Shown in pieces: positions 8,206 through 17,241 of a stretch of DNA of 64,000 bases. Numbering within the stretch: the stretch's first letter is position 1; each line of letters starts with the position of its first letter. The DNA is taken from contig JAUSAZ010000108.1 in assembly GCA_030652255.1 (NCBI GenBank), forward strand, positions 20,292-84,291, read 5' to 3'. Below the pieces are notes generated by a model. It made no database searches and had not been told where the DNA came from. It worked only from the letters and a program-made list of their open reading frames with translations. Source of the DNA: Myxococcales bacterium. GTDB taxonomy: Bacteria > Myxococcota_A > Polyangia > Polyangiales > Ga0077539. Made by a program: the position numbers and the translations under genes.

Positions 8206-9328
8206 GGGCGAGCACCTCGCGGTAGACCGCGTCATAGGAATCCACCATCGCGTCGATAGAGAACCTGCGGATGGACGTCAACGCCCGCGCGGCGCGGGCC
8301 CGGGCGGCCTCCGGGTCGTCGAGGGTGCGGGCGATGCCGTCGCGCAGCGAGGCGAGGTCGTCGGTGCGGCACCAGACGGCCTCGGCGTCGGTGACGAATT
8401 CCCGGTGCGGGGCGATGTCCGAGAGCACCATCGGGCACCCGCAGGCCATGGCCTCCATCACCACGTTGGGCCTGCCCTCCGAGCGCGAGGGCGAGACGAA
8501 CACCGTCGCGGTCTTCATCCAGCGGAAGAGGTCGTCGCGGTAGCCAGGGAGCACGATGCGCCGCGCGAGCCCCTGCGCCCGCACCCACGCGCGGAAGCCC
8601 GCCAGCTCGGGGCCCTCGCCGAGCATGAGGGCGTAGGCGTCGGGCCGGGCGCGCAGCACGCTCACGAGGGCCTCGCCCAGGAGGGGGACGTTCTTGCCGG
8701 GCGTGAAGCGCCCCGCGTAGAGCACCAGCGGCGCGTCTTCGGGCAGCCCGAGCTCGCGGCGGTCGGCCGGGGCGACGCCCTCGATGCGGTCGACGGGGAT
8801 GGCGTTGGGCACCACGTGCACGGGCAGCCGCCCGCCGCCGCCGCGCCGCCAGATGTCCGCCGCGGTCTCGGAGTTGGCCACGACGCCGCGCGCCAGCGGC
8901 ACCAGCGCGCGCAGGGCGCGGGCGCTCGCGGTGCGCTCGTGGAGGGTGATCGACTGGCTGCGCTCGCTGAAGATCCACGGGACGCCGGTGAGCTTCGAGG
9001 CCACGCCGCCCCAGACGTCCATGCGCCGCAGCCAGGTCTGGAGCAGCTGGATGCGCTCGCCGCGGAGGAGCTCGGCGATGGCGAGGGCCGCGCGTGGGTC
9101 GAAGGCGCGCCGCGCCGGGATGCGGTGCAGCGTGGCGCCGCTCTCCTGGAGCAGCGGGAAGTTGGGCCCGTCGTGCTGGAAGGCCACGTGCACGTCGTGG
9201 CCGCGCCGCGTGAGGCCCGCCGCGAGGTAGCAGAGCTGTCGCTCGGCGCCGCCGCCGAGCAGCGACGGGATGCAGTGGAGTACCCGGATCAACAACGAAG
9301 CGTCTCTGCCTTTCGCGCAGCCTTGCAT
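8198..9328 (-). CDS. Glycosyltransferase family 4
   Basis: Typical GT4 protein. RVLHCIPSLLGGGAERQL carries the Gly-rich loop, FSERSQ and VPNAIPVDRI follow, LVLYAGRFTPGKNV is the donor-side strand with Lys, and EGRPNVVME is the E-x7-E motif, followed by AMACGCPMV. The frame is open to 9415, but the first conserved residues begin about 35-40 codons after that, so ATG 9326-9328 is chosen. A TTG a few codons before the RVLHC strand, near 9294, is also possible. The gene leads directly into the 7375 gene with an 8-base overlap. It probably acts in repeat-unit assembly; donor specificity is unknown. Confidence 0.88.
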   Translation of the reverse strand: MQGCAKGRDASLLIRVLHCIPSLLGGGAERQLCYLAAGLTRRGHDVHVAFQHDGPNFPLLQESGATLHRIPARRAFDPRAALAIAELLRGERIQLLQTWLRRMDVWGGVASKLTGVPWIFSERSQSITLHERTASARALRALVPLARGVVANSETAADIWRRGGGGRLPVHVVPNAIPVDRIEGVAPADRRELGLPEDAPLVLYAGRFTPGKNVPLLGEALVSVLRARPDAYALMLGEGPELAGFRAWVRAQGLARRIVLPGYRDDLFRWMKTATVFVSPSRSEGRPNVVMEAMACGCPMVLSDIAPHREFVTDAEAVWCRTDDLASLRDGIARTLDDPEAARARAARALTSIRRFSIDAMVDSYDAVYREVLARG

Positions 9329-9479
9329 CCGCGTTCGGTCGGGCGAATGCAATCCCGAACACCTGGCCTGTGTGGCGCCATGCGTCACCCGGAGGCGTTG
9401 CGGCGAGGGGTCCACAGCGCGCCGGCCGCGCGCTGGGACTGAAGCGTCGACGGGGTGTTGCGGCGCGGTCGCACGACGT

Positions 9480-11393
9480 TCAGTCGCCCAGGTATTGCTG
9501 GGCCCACACCTCGAAGACGAGGAGGGGGAAGACGTGGGTGTTGGCGTCGGCGCGGCCTGCCTCGAAGCGGGCGAGGGTGTCTCGCACGGCGGCGGGGTCG
9601 AACACCCCTCGGCGCGCGACGCGCTCGGGGCTCAGGTGCTCGTGGAGGTACGACCGCGCCTCGCCGCGGAACCACGGGTCGAGGGGCACGTTGAAGCCCC
9701 ACTTCGGGGCGTCGCGGCCGTCGGGGGGGAGCAGGTCGCCGACCGCGGCGCGCAGCACGTGCTTGAGCGAGGTGCGCCCGAGCCCGGGCACCTTGCGGCC
9801 GAACGCGACGCCCGCGAGGCGCTGCACCAGCGAGAGGTCGAGCAGCGGGGAGCGGGCCTCCACCGAGGCCGCCATGGTCATCCGGTCGACCTTCGCGAGC
9901 ATCTCGTCGGGCAGGTAGAGCAGCACGTCGAAGGCGTTGGTGATGGCCTCGGGCGGGAGCCTACCGAGGCTGGCGTCGACCTCGGCGTCGAGCCGCGCGG
10001 CGGTGGAGCGGTACGCGTCGCGCAGGCCGGGCGCGAGGAGCGCGCGCGCCTCGCCTTCGAGGGGGGCGCCGGCCCAGGCGAGGCGCCGGGCCCCGGGGGA
10101 GGGCAGCCGCGCCGCCTGGAGGAAGCGCGCGACGCGGCGAAACCCGATGCCTCGCGCGCCGAGGCTCGCGTAGAGGCCGGAGGCCGCGCGGATGACCGCG
10201 GGGTCGAGGCCCGAGGGGCTGAGCCGCAGCAGCGCCGCCCAGCGCTCGAAGACGTACTGCGCGTAGCCGCCGAAGACCTCGTCGCCGCCGTCGCCGGTGA
10301 GCACCACGGTGACCTCCTTGCGGGCGGCCCGCGCGAGCAGGAGGGTGGGGAGCGCGGAGGAGATGGCGAAGGGCTCGTCGGCGTAGCGGACGAACTCGGG
10401 CAGGAGGCTGACCAGGTCGGGCCGCGCGTAGAGCTCGTGGTGGTCGGTGCCGAGGTGCTCGGCCATGCGCCGGGCCTTCGGGAGCTCGTTGTGCGACGCG
10501 GGGCCCTCGAAGCCGATGGAGAAGGTCTTCACGCGGCCGGCGGAGAGCCGGGACATCACCGCGACGACCGCGGACGAGTCGAGCCCGCCGCTCAGGAAGG
10601 CCCCGAGGGGGACGTCCGCCACCATCCGCCGCTCGACCGCCGAGAAGAGCATCCGGCGCACGTCGGCGACGAGCTCCTCGAAGGGCGGCATCTCCTCGCC
10701 CGCGAAGGCCCGCCAGTCCCAGTAGCGCCGGAGGGTCACCCCGGCGCGGGTGACGGACATCGTGTGGCCCGGCGGGAGCTTCTTCACGTCGCGGAACACG
10801 CTCAGCGGCGACGGGATGGCGCGCAGCGCGAGGTAGTGGCCCAGCGCCTCCGGGTCGAGCGTGCGGCCCACCTTGGGGTGCAGGAGCAGCGGCTTGATCT
10901 CCGAGCCGAACACCAGCGTCCCGTCGACGTCGGCGTAGTACAGGGGCTTCTTGCCGAGGTGGTCGCGGGCGATGAGCAGCCGGTCGCCGTGCGCCGAGCG
11001 CCGGCGGTCGAGCAGCGCGAAGGTGAACATGCCCTCGAAGCGGGTGACGCACGCGTCGCCCCACTCCTCGTAGGCGTGCACGATCACCTCGGTGTCGGCG
11101 TGCGTGCGGAACTCGTGGCCCGCCTCTTCGAGCTCCCGGCGCAGCGTGCGGAAGTTGTAGATCTCGCCGTTGAAGACGACGTGCACGTCGTCGGCCTCGT
11201 TGCCGATGGGCTGGCGCCCGCCGCCGAGGTCGATAATCGCGAGGCGGCGCATGCCGAGGCCTACCCCCCCGTGGAAGAGGTAGCCCTCGTCGTCGGGGCC
11301 CCGGTGCACGATGGAGTCGTTCATGCGGCGCACGAGGCCGTGATCGACCGCGGTGCCCCGGCGGTGCTCGAAGATTCCGACGATGCCGCACAT
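9480..11393 (-). CDS. asnB: Asparagine synthase (glutamine-hydrolysing)-type amidotransferase, copy 2
   Basis: 637 residues. Catalytic Cys2 (MCGIVGIFE), MRRLAIIDL (48-56), FNGEIYNFRTLR (74-85), ADTEV (99-103) and SGGLDSS (268-274) are all present, so both the glutaminase and the AMP-forming half look intact. It differs throughout from the copy at 4333-6183 (IDLGGG against QDLSDA; SGGLDSS against SGGIDSS), so the pair is an old paralogy or separate acquisition, not a recent duplication. The strong Asn-synthase resemblance leaves open whether it makes asparagine or amidates a polysaccharide precursor. It sits between gmd and the GT4 gene on the same strand. Confidence 0.93.
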   Translation of the reverse strand: MCGIVGIFEHRRGTAVDHGLVRRMNDSIVHRGPDDEGYLFHGGVGLGMRRLAIIDLGGGRQPIGNEADDVHVVFNGEIYNFRTLRRELEEAGHEFRTHADTEVIVHAYEEWGDACVTRFEGMFTFALLDRRRSAHGDRLLIARDHLGKKPLYYADVDGTLVFGSEIKPLLLHPKVGRTLDPEALGHYLALRAIPSPLSVFRDVKKLPPGHTMSVTRAGVTLRRYWDWRAFAGEEMPPFEELVADVRRMLFSAVERRMVADVPLGAFLSGGLDSSAVVAVMSRLSAGRVKTFSIGFEGPASHNELPKARRMAEHLGTDHHELYARPDLVSLLPEFVRYADEPFAISSALPTLLLARAARKEVTVVLTGDGGDEVFGGYAQYVFERWAALLRLSPSGLDPAVIRAASGLYASLGARGIGFRRVARFLQAARLPSPGARRLAWAGAPLEGEARALLAPGLRDAYRSTAARLDAEVDASLGRLPPEAITNAFDVLLYLPDEMLAKVDRMTMAASVEARSPLLDLSLVQRLAGVAFGRKVPGLGRTSLKHVLRAAVGDLLPPDGRDAPKWGFNVPLDPWFRGEARSYLHEHLSPERVARRGVFDPAAVRDTLARFEAGRADANTHVFPLLVFEVWAQQYLGD

Positions 11394-11431
11394 GGCGGGT
11401 GTGGAGACCTCTCTCTAGGGCGCCGGCGGCC

Positions 11432-12430
11432 TCAGCCGTTGGCGCGCTTCTCGCGGGCGGCGAGCGCGACGTCGGCGTCGACCATCATGGTCACGAGCTC
11501 GCGGAAGCCCACGGTGGGCGTCCAGTCGAGCTTCTCCTTCGCCTTGGCGGGGTCGGCCAGGAGGAGGTCGACCTCCGCGGGCCGCAGGTAGCGCGGGTCG
11601 AGCTTCACGTGCTCCTGCCAGTCGAGCCCGGCGTGCGCGAAGGCCACCTCGAGGAACTCCCGCACCGAGTGGGTCTCCCCGGTGCCGACCACGAAGTCGT
11701 CGGGCACGTCGGCCTGGAGCATGCGCCACATGGCGTCGACGTAGTCGGGCGCGTAGCCCCAGTCGCGCTTGGAGTCGAGGTTGCCGAGGAACAGCTCCTT
11801 CTGGAGCCCGAGCTTGATGCGCCCGACGGCGCGCGTGATCTTGCGGGTGACGAAGGTCTCCCCGCGGCGCGGCGACTCGTGGTTGAACAGGATGCCGTTG
11901 ACGGCGAACATCCCGTAGGCCTCGCGGTAGTTCTGCACCATGTAGAACGCGTAGGCCTTGGCGACCGCGTAGGGGCTGCGCGGGTGGAAGGGCGTGGTCT
12001 CCTTCTGCGGCGTCTCCACCACCTTGCCGTAGAGCTCGCTCGAGCTGGCCTGGTAGAAGCGGCACTGCACGCCCACCTTGCGGATGGCCTCGAGCATGCG
12101 GATGGCGCCGAGCGCGGTGACCTCGCCGGTGTACTCCGGGATGTCGAAGGACACGCGCACGTGGCTCTGCGCGCCGAGGTTGTAGACCTCGTCGGGCTGC
12201 ACCGCGCTGACGATGGACTGCAGCGACGAGGCGTCGTTGAGGTCGCCGTAGTGGAGGTACAGGTTGACGCCGCGCTCGTGGGGGTCGCGGTAGAGGTGGT
12301 CGAGGCGCTCGGTGTTGAAGGAGCTGGAGCGCCGCACGACGCCGTGGACCTCGTAGCCCTTCTCGAGCAGCAGCTCGGTGAGGTACGAGCCGTCCTGGCC
12401 GGTGATTCCTGTGATGAGTGCGCGCTTCAT
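11432..12430 (-). CDS. gmd: GDP-mannose 4,6-dehydratase
   Basis: Converts GDP-D-mannose to GDP-4-keto-6-deoxymannose, the first step toward GDP-L-fucose, GDP-rhamnose or related 6-deoxysugars. The 332-residue extended SDR protein shows the NADP-binding TGITGQDG (7-14), RRSSSFNTERLDHLY (33-47), the catalytic Ser/Thr region ASSSELYG and Y154-x3-K158 (SPYAVAKAY), as well as NHESPRRGETFVTRKI, a hallmark of Gmd. The ATG at 12428-12430 overlaps the stop of the upstream fcl by four bases (ATGA), showing tight coupling. Confidence 0.97.
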   Translation of the reverse strand: MKRALITGITGQDGSYLTELLLEKGYEVHGVVRRSSSFNTERLDHLYRDPHERGVNLYLHYGDLNDASSLQSIVSAVQPDEVYNLGAQSHVRVSFDIPEYTGEVTALGAIRMLEAIRKVGVQCRFYQASSSELYGKVVETPQKETTPFHPRSPYAVAKAYAFYMVQNYREAYGMFAVNGILFNHESPRRGETFVTRKITRAVGRIKLGLQKELFLGNLDSKRDWGYAPDYVDAMWRMLQADVPDDFVVGTGETHSVREFLEVAFAHAGLDWQEHVKLDPRYLRPAEVDLLLADPAKAKEKLDWTPTVGFRELVTMMVDADVALAAREKRANG

Positions 12431-13401
12431 GGGGATGTCCGTGCGGTCTCTCGGGCGGCGATGGCGTCCCGGTGTTCGCGGTACCAGGCGATGGTGCGGC
12501 GGAGGCCCTCCGCGAAGGGCGTGCGCGCGGTGAATCCGAAGCGCTCGCGGGCGCGCTCGACGTCGAGCATGCGCCGCGGCTGGCCGTTGGGGCGGGTGCC
12601 GTCCCAGCGCACCTCGCCGGAGAAGCCCGAGGCGCGGGCGATGGTCTCGGCGAGCTCGCGCATGGAGATCTCGAAGCCGGCGCCGAGGTTGACCGGGTCG
12701 GGGTCGTCGTAGCGCTCCGCCGCGAGCGCGAGGCCCTCGGCGCAGTCCTCCACGAAGAGGAACTCCCGCGTCGGAGAGCCGTCGCCCCAGAGCGTGACGT
12801 AGGACTCGCCGCGGGCCTGCGCGTCGATGAACTTCCGGATCATCGCCGGGATGACGTGCGAGTCCTCGAGGTCGAAGTTGTCGCGCGGCCCGAAGAGGTT
12901 GACCGGGAAGACCATCACGAAGTTGGAGCCGTACTCCTGGCGGTAGGCCTGGGCCATCACCAGCAGGGACTTCTTCGCGATGCCGTAGGGGGCGTTGGTC
13001 TCCTCGGGGTAGCCGTTCCAGAGGTCGTCTTCGCGGAAGGGCACGGGGGTGAACTTCGGGTACGCGCAGATGGTGCCCGCCACGACCACCTTGGCCGTGC
13101 CGTGCACCCGCGCGCTCTCGAGCACGTTGAGCCCCATCGCCATGTTGTCGTAGAAGAAGCGACCGGGGTGGCGGCGGTTGGCGCCGATGCCGCCGACGCT
13201 GGCCGCGAGGTGCATCACCAGGTCGGGCCGGTGCTCGCGAAACACCGCGTCGCACTGCGCCGCGTCGCGCAGGTCGTGATCCTTCGAGCGGGGCACCACC
13301 ACCTCGCCGACGCCGCGCGCGCGCAGCGCCTCAACGACGTGCGAGCCGAGGAAGCCGCTCCCACCGGTGACCAGAACCTTCCTACCTTCGAGCGTTGCCA
13401 T
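12427..13401 (-). CDS. fcl: GDP-L-fucose synthase (epimerase/reductase)
   Basis: Takes the Gmd product through 3,5-epimerisation and 4-reduction to GDP-L-fucose. The 324-residue extended SDR has TGGSGFLGSH (12-21), AASVGGI (67-73), AGTICAYPK (108-116), the catalytic Y139-x3-K143 (PYGIAKKSLL) and a NLFGPRDNFD segment, all characteristic of Fcl/WcaG. The ATG is at 13399-13401. It overlaps gmd by four bases. The pair gives a complete route from GDP-mannose to GDP-fucose, so fucose (or a derived 6-deoxyhexose) is probably part of the polymer made here. Confidence 0.96.
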   Translation of the reverse strand: MATLEGRKVLVTGGSGFLGSHVVEALRARGVGEVVVPRSKDHDLRDAAQCDAVFREHRPDLVMHLAASVGGIGANRRHPGRFFYDNMAMGLNVLESARVHGTAKVVVAGTICAYPKFTPVPFREDDLWNGYPEETNAPYGIAKKSLLVMAQAYRQEYGSNFVMVFPVNLFGPRDNFDLEDSHVIPAMIRKFIDAQARGESYVTLWGDGSPTREFLFVEDCAEGLALAAERYDDPDPVNLGAGFEISMRELAETIARASGFSGEVRWDGTRPNGQPRRMLDVERARERFGFTARTPFAEGLRRTIAWYREHRDAIAARETARTSP

Positions 13402-13494
13402 CGTGCGAGATCCTTCTCAATCCGCGGAGCGGGGCGTCACTACCATTGGTCCGCCGGGGGCGCCAACGCCCCTCTCGTCAGCGTTCGCGCGCCC

Positions 13495-14337
13495 TCAGGG
13501 GGCGCCTGCCTTCACGGCCTCGATCATGAGCCCGGTGCCCAGCCGGTCGCCGAGCCTCCGCACCATCCACCGGGGGTACAGGCTCCAGGCGAGGCGGTGG
13601 TGCCACTTGCGGTACTTCGTCGCCGGGGGCATCAGCAGCAGGTCGCCGTGCGAGAGCTGCGGCCGCACGTCGGCGCGCGCGAACCCGGCGAAGAGCTCGC
13701 GGCCCTCGTCGACGGTGTAGGCCTTGGTGCCGGGGCTCTCCAGGTGCTCGAAGACCGCCTGCCGCGGGCTCACCCACGGGCGCATCCGGGCGGCGTAGTG
13801 CACGCCCCACAGCATGAAGCCCACCCACGACGGGTGGTGGTAGACCATCACGATCGCGGTGCCGCCGGGCTTGAGCACCCGGTGCACCTCCTTCACGGCG
13901 GCGCGCGTGTCGGGCGAGTGGTGCAGCACCCCGTACGAGTAGACGATGTCGAAGGTGCCGTCGGGGAAGGGCAGCCGCTCGGCGTCGGCGACCATCACCT
14001 CGGCGCTGAGGCCCTCGAGCGCGAGGCGCTCCTTCGTGAGGGCGACGCCCTGCTCGGTGAGGTCGACCCCGGTGGCGACGGCGCCGTTGCGCACCCAGTT
14101 GATGAAGTCGGTGCCCGCGCCGACGCCGACCTCCAGCACCTTCAGCCCGCGGCCGCGCTCGAAGCGGGCGAAGGGCTTGATGTAGGGCTCCCAGGCGTAG
14201 CGGTCGCGCTCGATCTCGTCGAAGAAGGCCCGGCGCTCGGCGGGCGACGCCCCGCGGGTGCCGCACGGCTCGGCCTGCCAGTGCCGGCGCACCGCGTCCT
14301 TCAAGGCGTCCGTGTCCCGGGCGATGCGATCTTGCAT
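13495..14337 (-). CDS. Class I SAM-dependent methyltransferase
   Basis: 280 residues. Motif I is LKVLEVGVGAGTDFI (about 65-79) with the acidic end of strand 2 in TGVDLTEQG; VADAERLPFPDGTFDIVYSYGVLHH is split between motifs II and III, and VLKPGGTAIVMVYHH follows. The C-terminal third, with several Trp and Arg residues, is family-variable and may bind the substrate. As the first gene of the minus-strand polysaccharide block it probably methylates a sugar or lipid-linked intermediate. It starts at ATG 14335-14337 and faces away from the wzy-like gene across a 291-base gap. Confidence 0.85.
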   Translation of the reverse strand: MQDRIARDTDALKDAVRRHWQAEPCGTRGASPAERRAFFDEIERDRYAWEPYIKPFARFERGRGLKVLEVGVGAGTDFINWVRNGAVATGVDLTEQGVALTKERLALEGLSAEVMVADAERLPFPDGTFDIVYSYGVLHHSPDTRAAVKEVHRVLKPGGTAIVMVYHHPSWVGFMLWGVHYAARMRPWVSPRQAVFEHLESPGTKAYTVDEGRELFAGFARADVRPQLSHGDLLLMPPATKYRKWHHRLAWSLYPRWMVRRLGDRLGTGLMIEAVKAGAP

Positions 14338-14628
14338 TGGCTATCTACAGCTCCGCGGAGAAGGGGCGGCATCCTGAGGCAGCGGCTCGCGCGGAGTCAA
14401 CCGCCGCCTCGACCGCCCAGGGCTCGTCGCTCCCCCTGTTGCCCCGACGGGCCGCTCCGTTCTACCTAACGCGCTCTTCGGTGGGAGGCGGGCGATCGCC
14501 GACCCGCGGCGCTGAACCCCCGGGCCGCTCGCCGCAACGCAGCCACCGTTCTCGCCTCCCCGCCGCAGCAGCACCCGACTCCCCCCCCGTTTGCCCGTCG
14601 CCGACGAAGAGACCCACGCCAACCCCCT
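14338..14628. promoter_or_regulatory. Divergent intergenic region of the polysaccharide locus
   Basis: The 291 bases between two outward-facing genes contain no credible ORF. The segment is unusually C-rich on the plus strand near 14400-14620. As the only divergent gap in the locus, it should contain the promoters for the methyltransferase-to-GNAT block and for the wzy-like gene. I do not see a convincing -35/-10 pair, RNA structure or repeat in it. Confidence 0.35.
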
Positions 14629-17145
14629 ATGCCTGCGATCGACGTCCTCCACCCGCCCGGCGAACGCGTCCCCATCAAACCGCGCGCGGCGTGGGCCCGA
14701 CCCGCCCTCGTGGCCCTCGCCTTCGGGGCCCCGATGGCGCTCGGCGGGGCGCCGCACTGGAGCGTCCCCCTCTTCGCGCTGGTGGCCCTCGCGGGCTTCG
14801 TCGTCGCGGGGTGGGACCGGGCGGTCGCCCAGCGCGATCGCCTGCTCGTGGGCTGGCTGGTGCTGCTCGGGGTGCTGGGCTTCCAGCTGCTCCCGCTCCC
14901 GCCGGCGCTGCTCGGGCTGATCGACCCCGTGTCCGCCGCGGCCTCCGCGGGCGCCCTCGACCCGCTGCGGGTGTCCCGCGCGGCCGTCTGGCGGGCGCTC
15001 CACCATGACCCTGGCAGCGGCCTCGCCGACCTGCTCTACCTCCTCGGCCTCGGCGCCGCGTACCTCACCGCGCTGCGGGTGTCGTCCCGCGAGGAGGGCG
15101 ACCGCACCCTCCGCCTCGTGGCCTGGGCCGCGCTCCTCATCGCGGGCGTAGCGCTCGCGCACCAGGTCACGGGGCAGGACCGGGTGTTCGCCGTCTACCG
15201 CCCGCGCGCCGCGTCGCCGCCCATCCTGTCCCCGCTGCTCAACCCCAACCACCTCGCGGCCCTCACGGGCGCGGGCGCCATCCTCTGGCTGGGCCTCGCG
15301 GTCGCGGCCGAGCGCGCCGCGCCGCGCACCCTCGCCGCGATCTCCGCCGTGCTCTGCGGCGTGGTGTGCATGCAGACCCTCTCCCGCGGCGGGGTGGCGG
15401 CGACGGTGGGCTGCATCCTCCTCTTCGTCGGCGTCAACGCCCGCCGCGGGTCGACCGAGCGCTCGCCCGCGCGAACGGGCCCGCAGGTGTGGGTGGGGGT
15501 GGCGCTCGGCGCCGTCATCGTCCTCGCGGGCCTGTACGTGGCCTCGACCTCGCTCAGCGACGAGTACGCCCGCGGGGGTGCGAGCAAGCTGGAGAACTTC
15601 CGCCGCGCGCTCGGCCTGCTGCGCGGGCACTGGCTGCTCGGGGTCGGCTCCGGGGCCGTGCCCGTCGCGGTCGCCTCCTCCGGGCGCCTCGACCCGGAGT
15701 GGACCTTCCTCCGCGTCGAGTGCCTCCCGGTCGACCTCGCGGTCTCCTTCGGCATCCCCGCCGCGCTCACGGCCATCTGGCTCACCGCCCGCGCCCTGCG
15801 CGACTGGCGCCCGCCCTCGTACGCCTCGCCGGTGGTCATCGGCGCCTGGTGCGCGATGGTCTCCCTCGTCCTCCACGACCTCGTGGACTTCTCGCTCTTC
15901 CTCGGCGGCGTCGGGTACCCCGCGGCGATCCTCGCGGGCTACCTCATGGCGCAGCGCCTCCGCCGCTGGCGCCGCGCGCTGCCCCGCGGCGCCGCGGTGC
16001 TCCGCTCGCCGGCCCTCGCGCTGCTCGTGCTCGGCGCCGCGCTCACGCCCCTCGCCTGGCGCTCCACCCTCGAGCCCGAGCGCGACCGCATCGAGGAGCT
16101 CCTGCGCGCCGACGCCACGGCCATCCACGGCGAGGCCCTCCGCCGCGCGCTGGTGCACCACCCCTTCGACGCGTACCTCCCGCTGCTCGCCGGCGCCCAC
16201 GCCGCCGCGCAGAACGACGAGTCCGCCCTGCGCTTCGTCGCGCGCGCCCTCGCGCTCTCCCCGACCTGGGCCCAGCCGCACCTGCTGCTCGCGCGCACCT
16301 TCGCCGCCCACGGCCGTCGCTCGCAGGCCCTCGTCGAGCTCCGCGAGGCCCTCGCCCGCTCGGAGACCGTGCTGCGCCCCGCGGCCGAGCTGGCCGTGCG
16401 GCTGCGCCCGCTGCCCGACGCCGACGAGCTCGACCGGCTCACCCCGCGCGCCCCCTACGGCCTGACCTTCCTCGACGTGGCGGCGACCCGCCCGGGCGTG
16501 ACCGGGCCCTTCATCACGGCCGTCGACGAGCTCATCCTCTCGCGCGACGGCACCTTCGTCCCGGCGCTGCGGCGGCGCTCGCAGTTCGCCCTCCTGGCGG
16601 GGCGCCCGGACGACGCCCTGGGCTACTGCGACCGGATGATCCAGTCGCACCAGACCATGGCCGAGGGCTACCTCTGCCGCGGCGCGATCCTGGCGGCCCG
16701 CGGCGACAACACCGGCGCGATGCGCACCTACGCCGGAGGCATCGCCCGGGCGCAGGACCGCTACGGGCTGCACCTCGCCCGGGCGCGGGTGTACGCCGCG
16801 CGCCGCGAGGCGGGCCCGATGCGCGAGGCCATCGCCTCGGCCATCGAGTCCGCGGGCGCCGACCTCGACCGGCTGGTCGCGGCGCACGGCCTCCACGGCG
16901 CGCTGCTCGCCAGCCTCGGCAACGACCGCGGGGCCATCGACGCCTACCTGATGGCCCACGGGCTGACGGCGCCGGACGCCCCGTTCCTCGTGGAGATCCT
17001 CGAGGCCTCGGCGCGCATCAACGACCGGCCGGGGGTGGAGCAGGCCTGCGCCGCCCTGGCCGAGCGGGGGCCGCTCGATGCGCGCGCCGGGGCGGTCTGC
17101 AACCGGGGCGTGTCGCGCTCGCCGGTCGGCGACGCGGGGCGATGA
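14629..17145 (+). CDS. O-antigen polymerase/ligase family membrane protein with C-terminal TPR domain
   Basis: 838 residues. The N-terminal half (about 20-490) has around eleven hydrophobic segments and Wzy_C/WaaL landmarks: LLNPNHLAAL (203-212) and TLSRGGVAA (250-258), followed by the large periplasmic region and LLGVGSGAVP. From about residue 495 the protein is Ala/Arg/Leu-rich and helical with repeats such as ALRFVARALALSPTWAQPHL and VPALRRRSQFALLAGRPDDA, which read as TPR units. It should polymerise or ligate lipid-linked oligosaccharide in the inner membrane; the TPR half may dock partner proteins. It is followed by the tyrosine kinase gene after 96 bases. Choosing between polymerase and ligase needs more than sequence motifs. 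Confidence 0.85.
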   Translation: MPAIDVLHPPGERVPIKPRAAWARPALVALAFGAPMALGGAPHWSVPLFALVALAGFVVAGWDRAVAQRDRLLVGWLVLLGVLGFQLLPLPPALLGLIDPVSAAASAGALDPLRVSRAAVWRALHHDPGSGLADLLYLLGLGAAYLTALRVSSREEGDRTLRLVAWAALLIAGVALAHQVTGQDRVFAVYRPRAASPPILSPLLNPNHLAALTGAGAILWLGLAVAAERAAPRTLAAISAVLCGVVCMQTLSRGGVAATVGCILLFVGVNARRGSTERSPARTGPQVWVGVALGAVIVLAGLYVASTSLSDEYARGGASKLENFRRALGLLRGHWLLGVGSGAVPVAVASSGRLDPEWTFLRVECLPVDLAVSFGIPAALTAIWLTARALRDWRPPSYASPVVIGAWCAMVSLVLHDLVDFSLFLGGVGYPAAILAGYLMAQRLRRWRRALPRGAAVLRSPALALLVLGAALTPLAWRSTLEPERDRIEELLRADATAIHGEALRRALVHHPFDAYLPLLAGAHAAAQNDESALRFVARALALSPTWAQPHLLLARTFAAHGRRSQALVELREALARSETVLRPAAELAVRLRPLPDADELDRLTPRAPYGLTFLDVAATRPGVTGPFITAVDELILSRDGTFVPALRRRSQFALLAGRPDDALGYCDRMIQSHQTMAEGYLCRGAILAARGDNTGAMRTYAGGIARAQDRYGLHLARARVYAARREAGPMREAIASAIESAGADLDRLVAAHGLHGALLASLGNDRGAIDAYLMAHGLTAPDAPFLVEILEASARINDRPGVEQACAALAERGPLDARAGAVCNRGVSRSPVGDAGR

Positions 17146-17184
17146 ACGTCACACCGGGGATGCCGCAACGCATGACCGGCCGGG

Positions 17185-17212
17185 TTGTCGCGCCCGGGTG
17201 ATCTGGTAGTAA
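17185..17212 (+). promoter_or_regulatory. Weak sigma70-like promoter before tyrosine kinase gene
   Basis: TTGTCG (17185-17190) and TAGTAA (17207-17212) are separated by 16 bases in the gap ahead of the kinase gene. The match to consensus is modest, so transcription may equally come from upstream of the wzy-like gene. Confidence 0.2.
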
Positions 17213-17241
17213 GGCCGACGAGACGAAATGGAGACGCGCGC

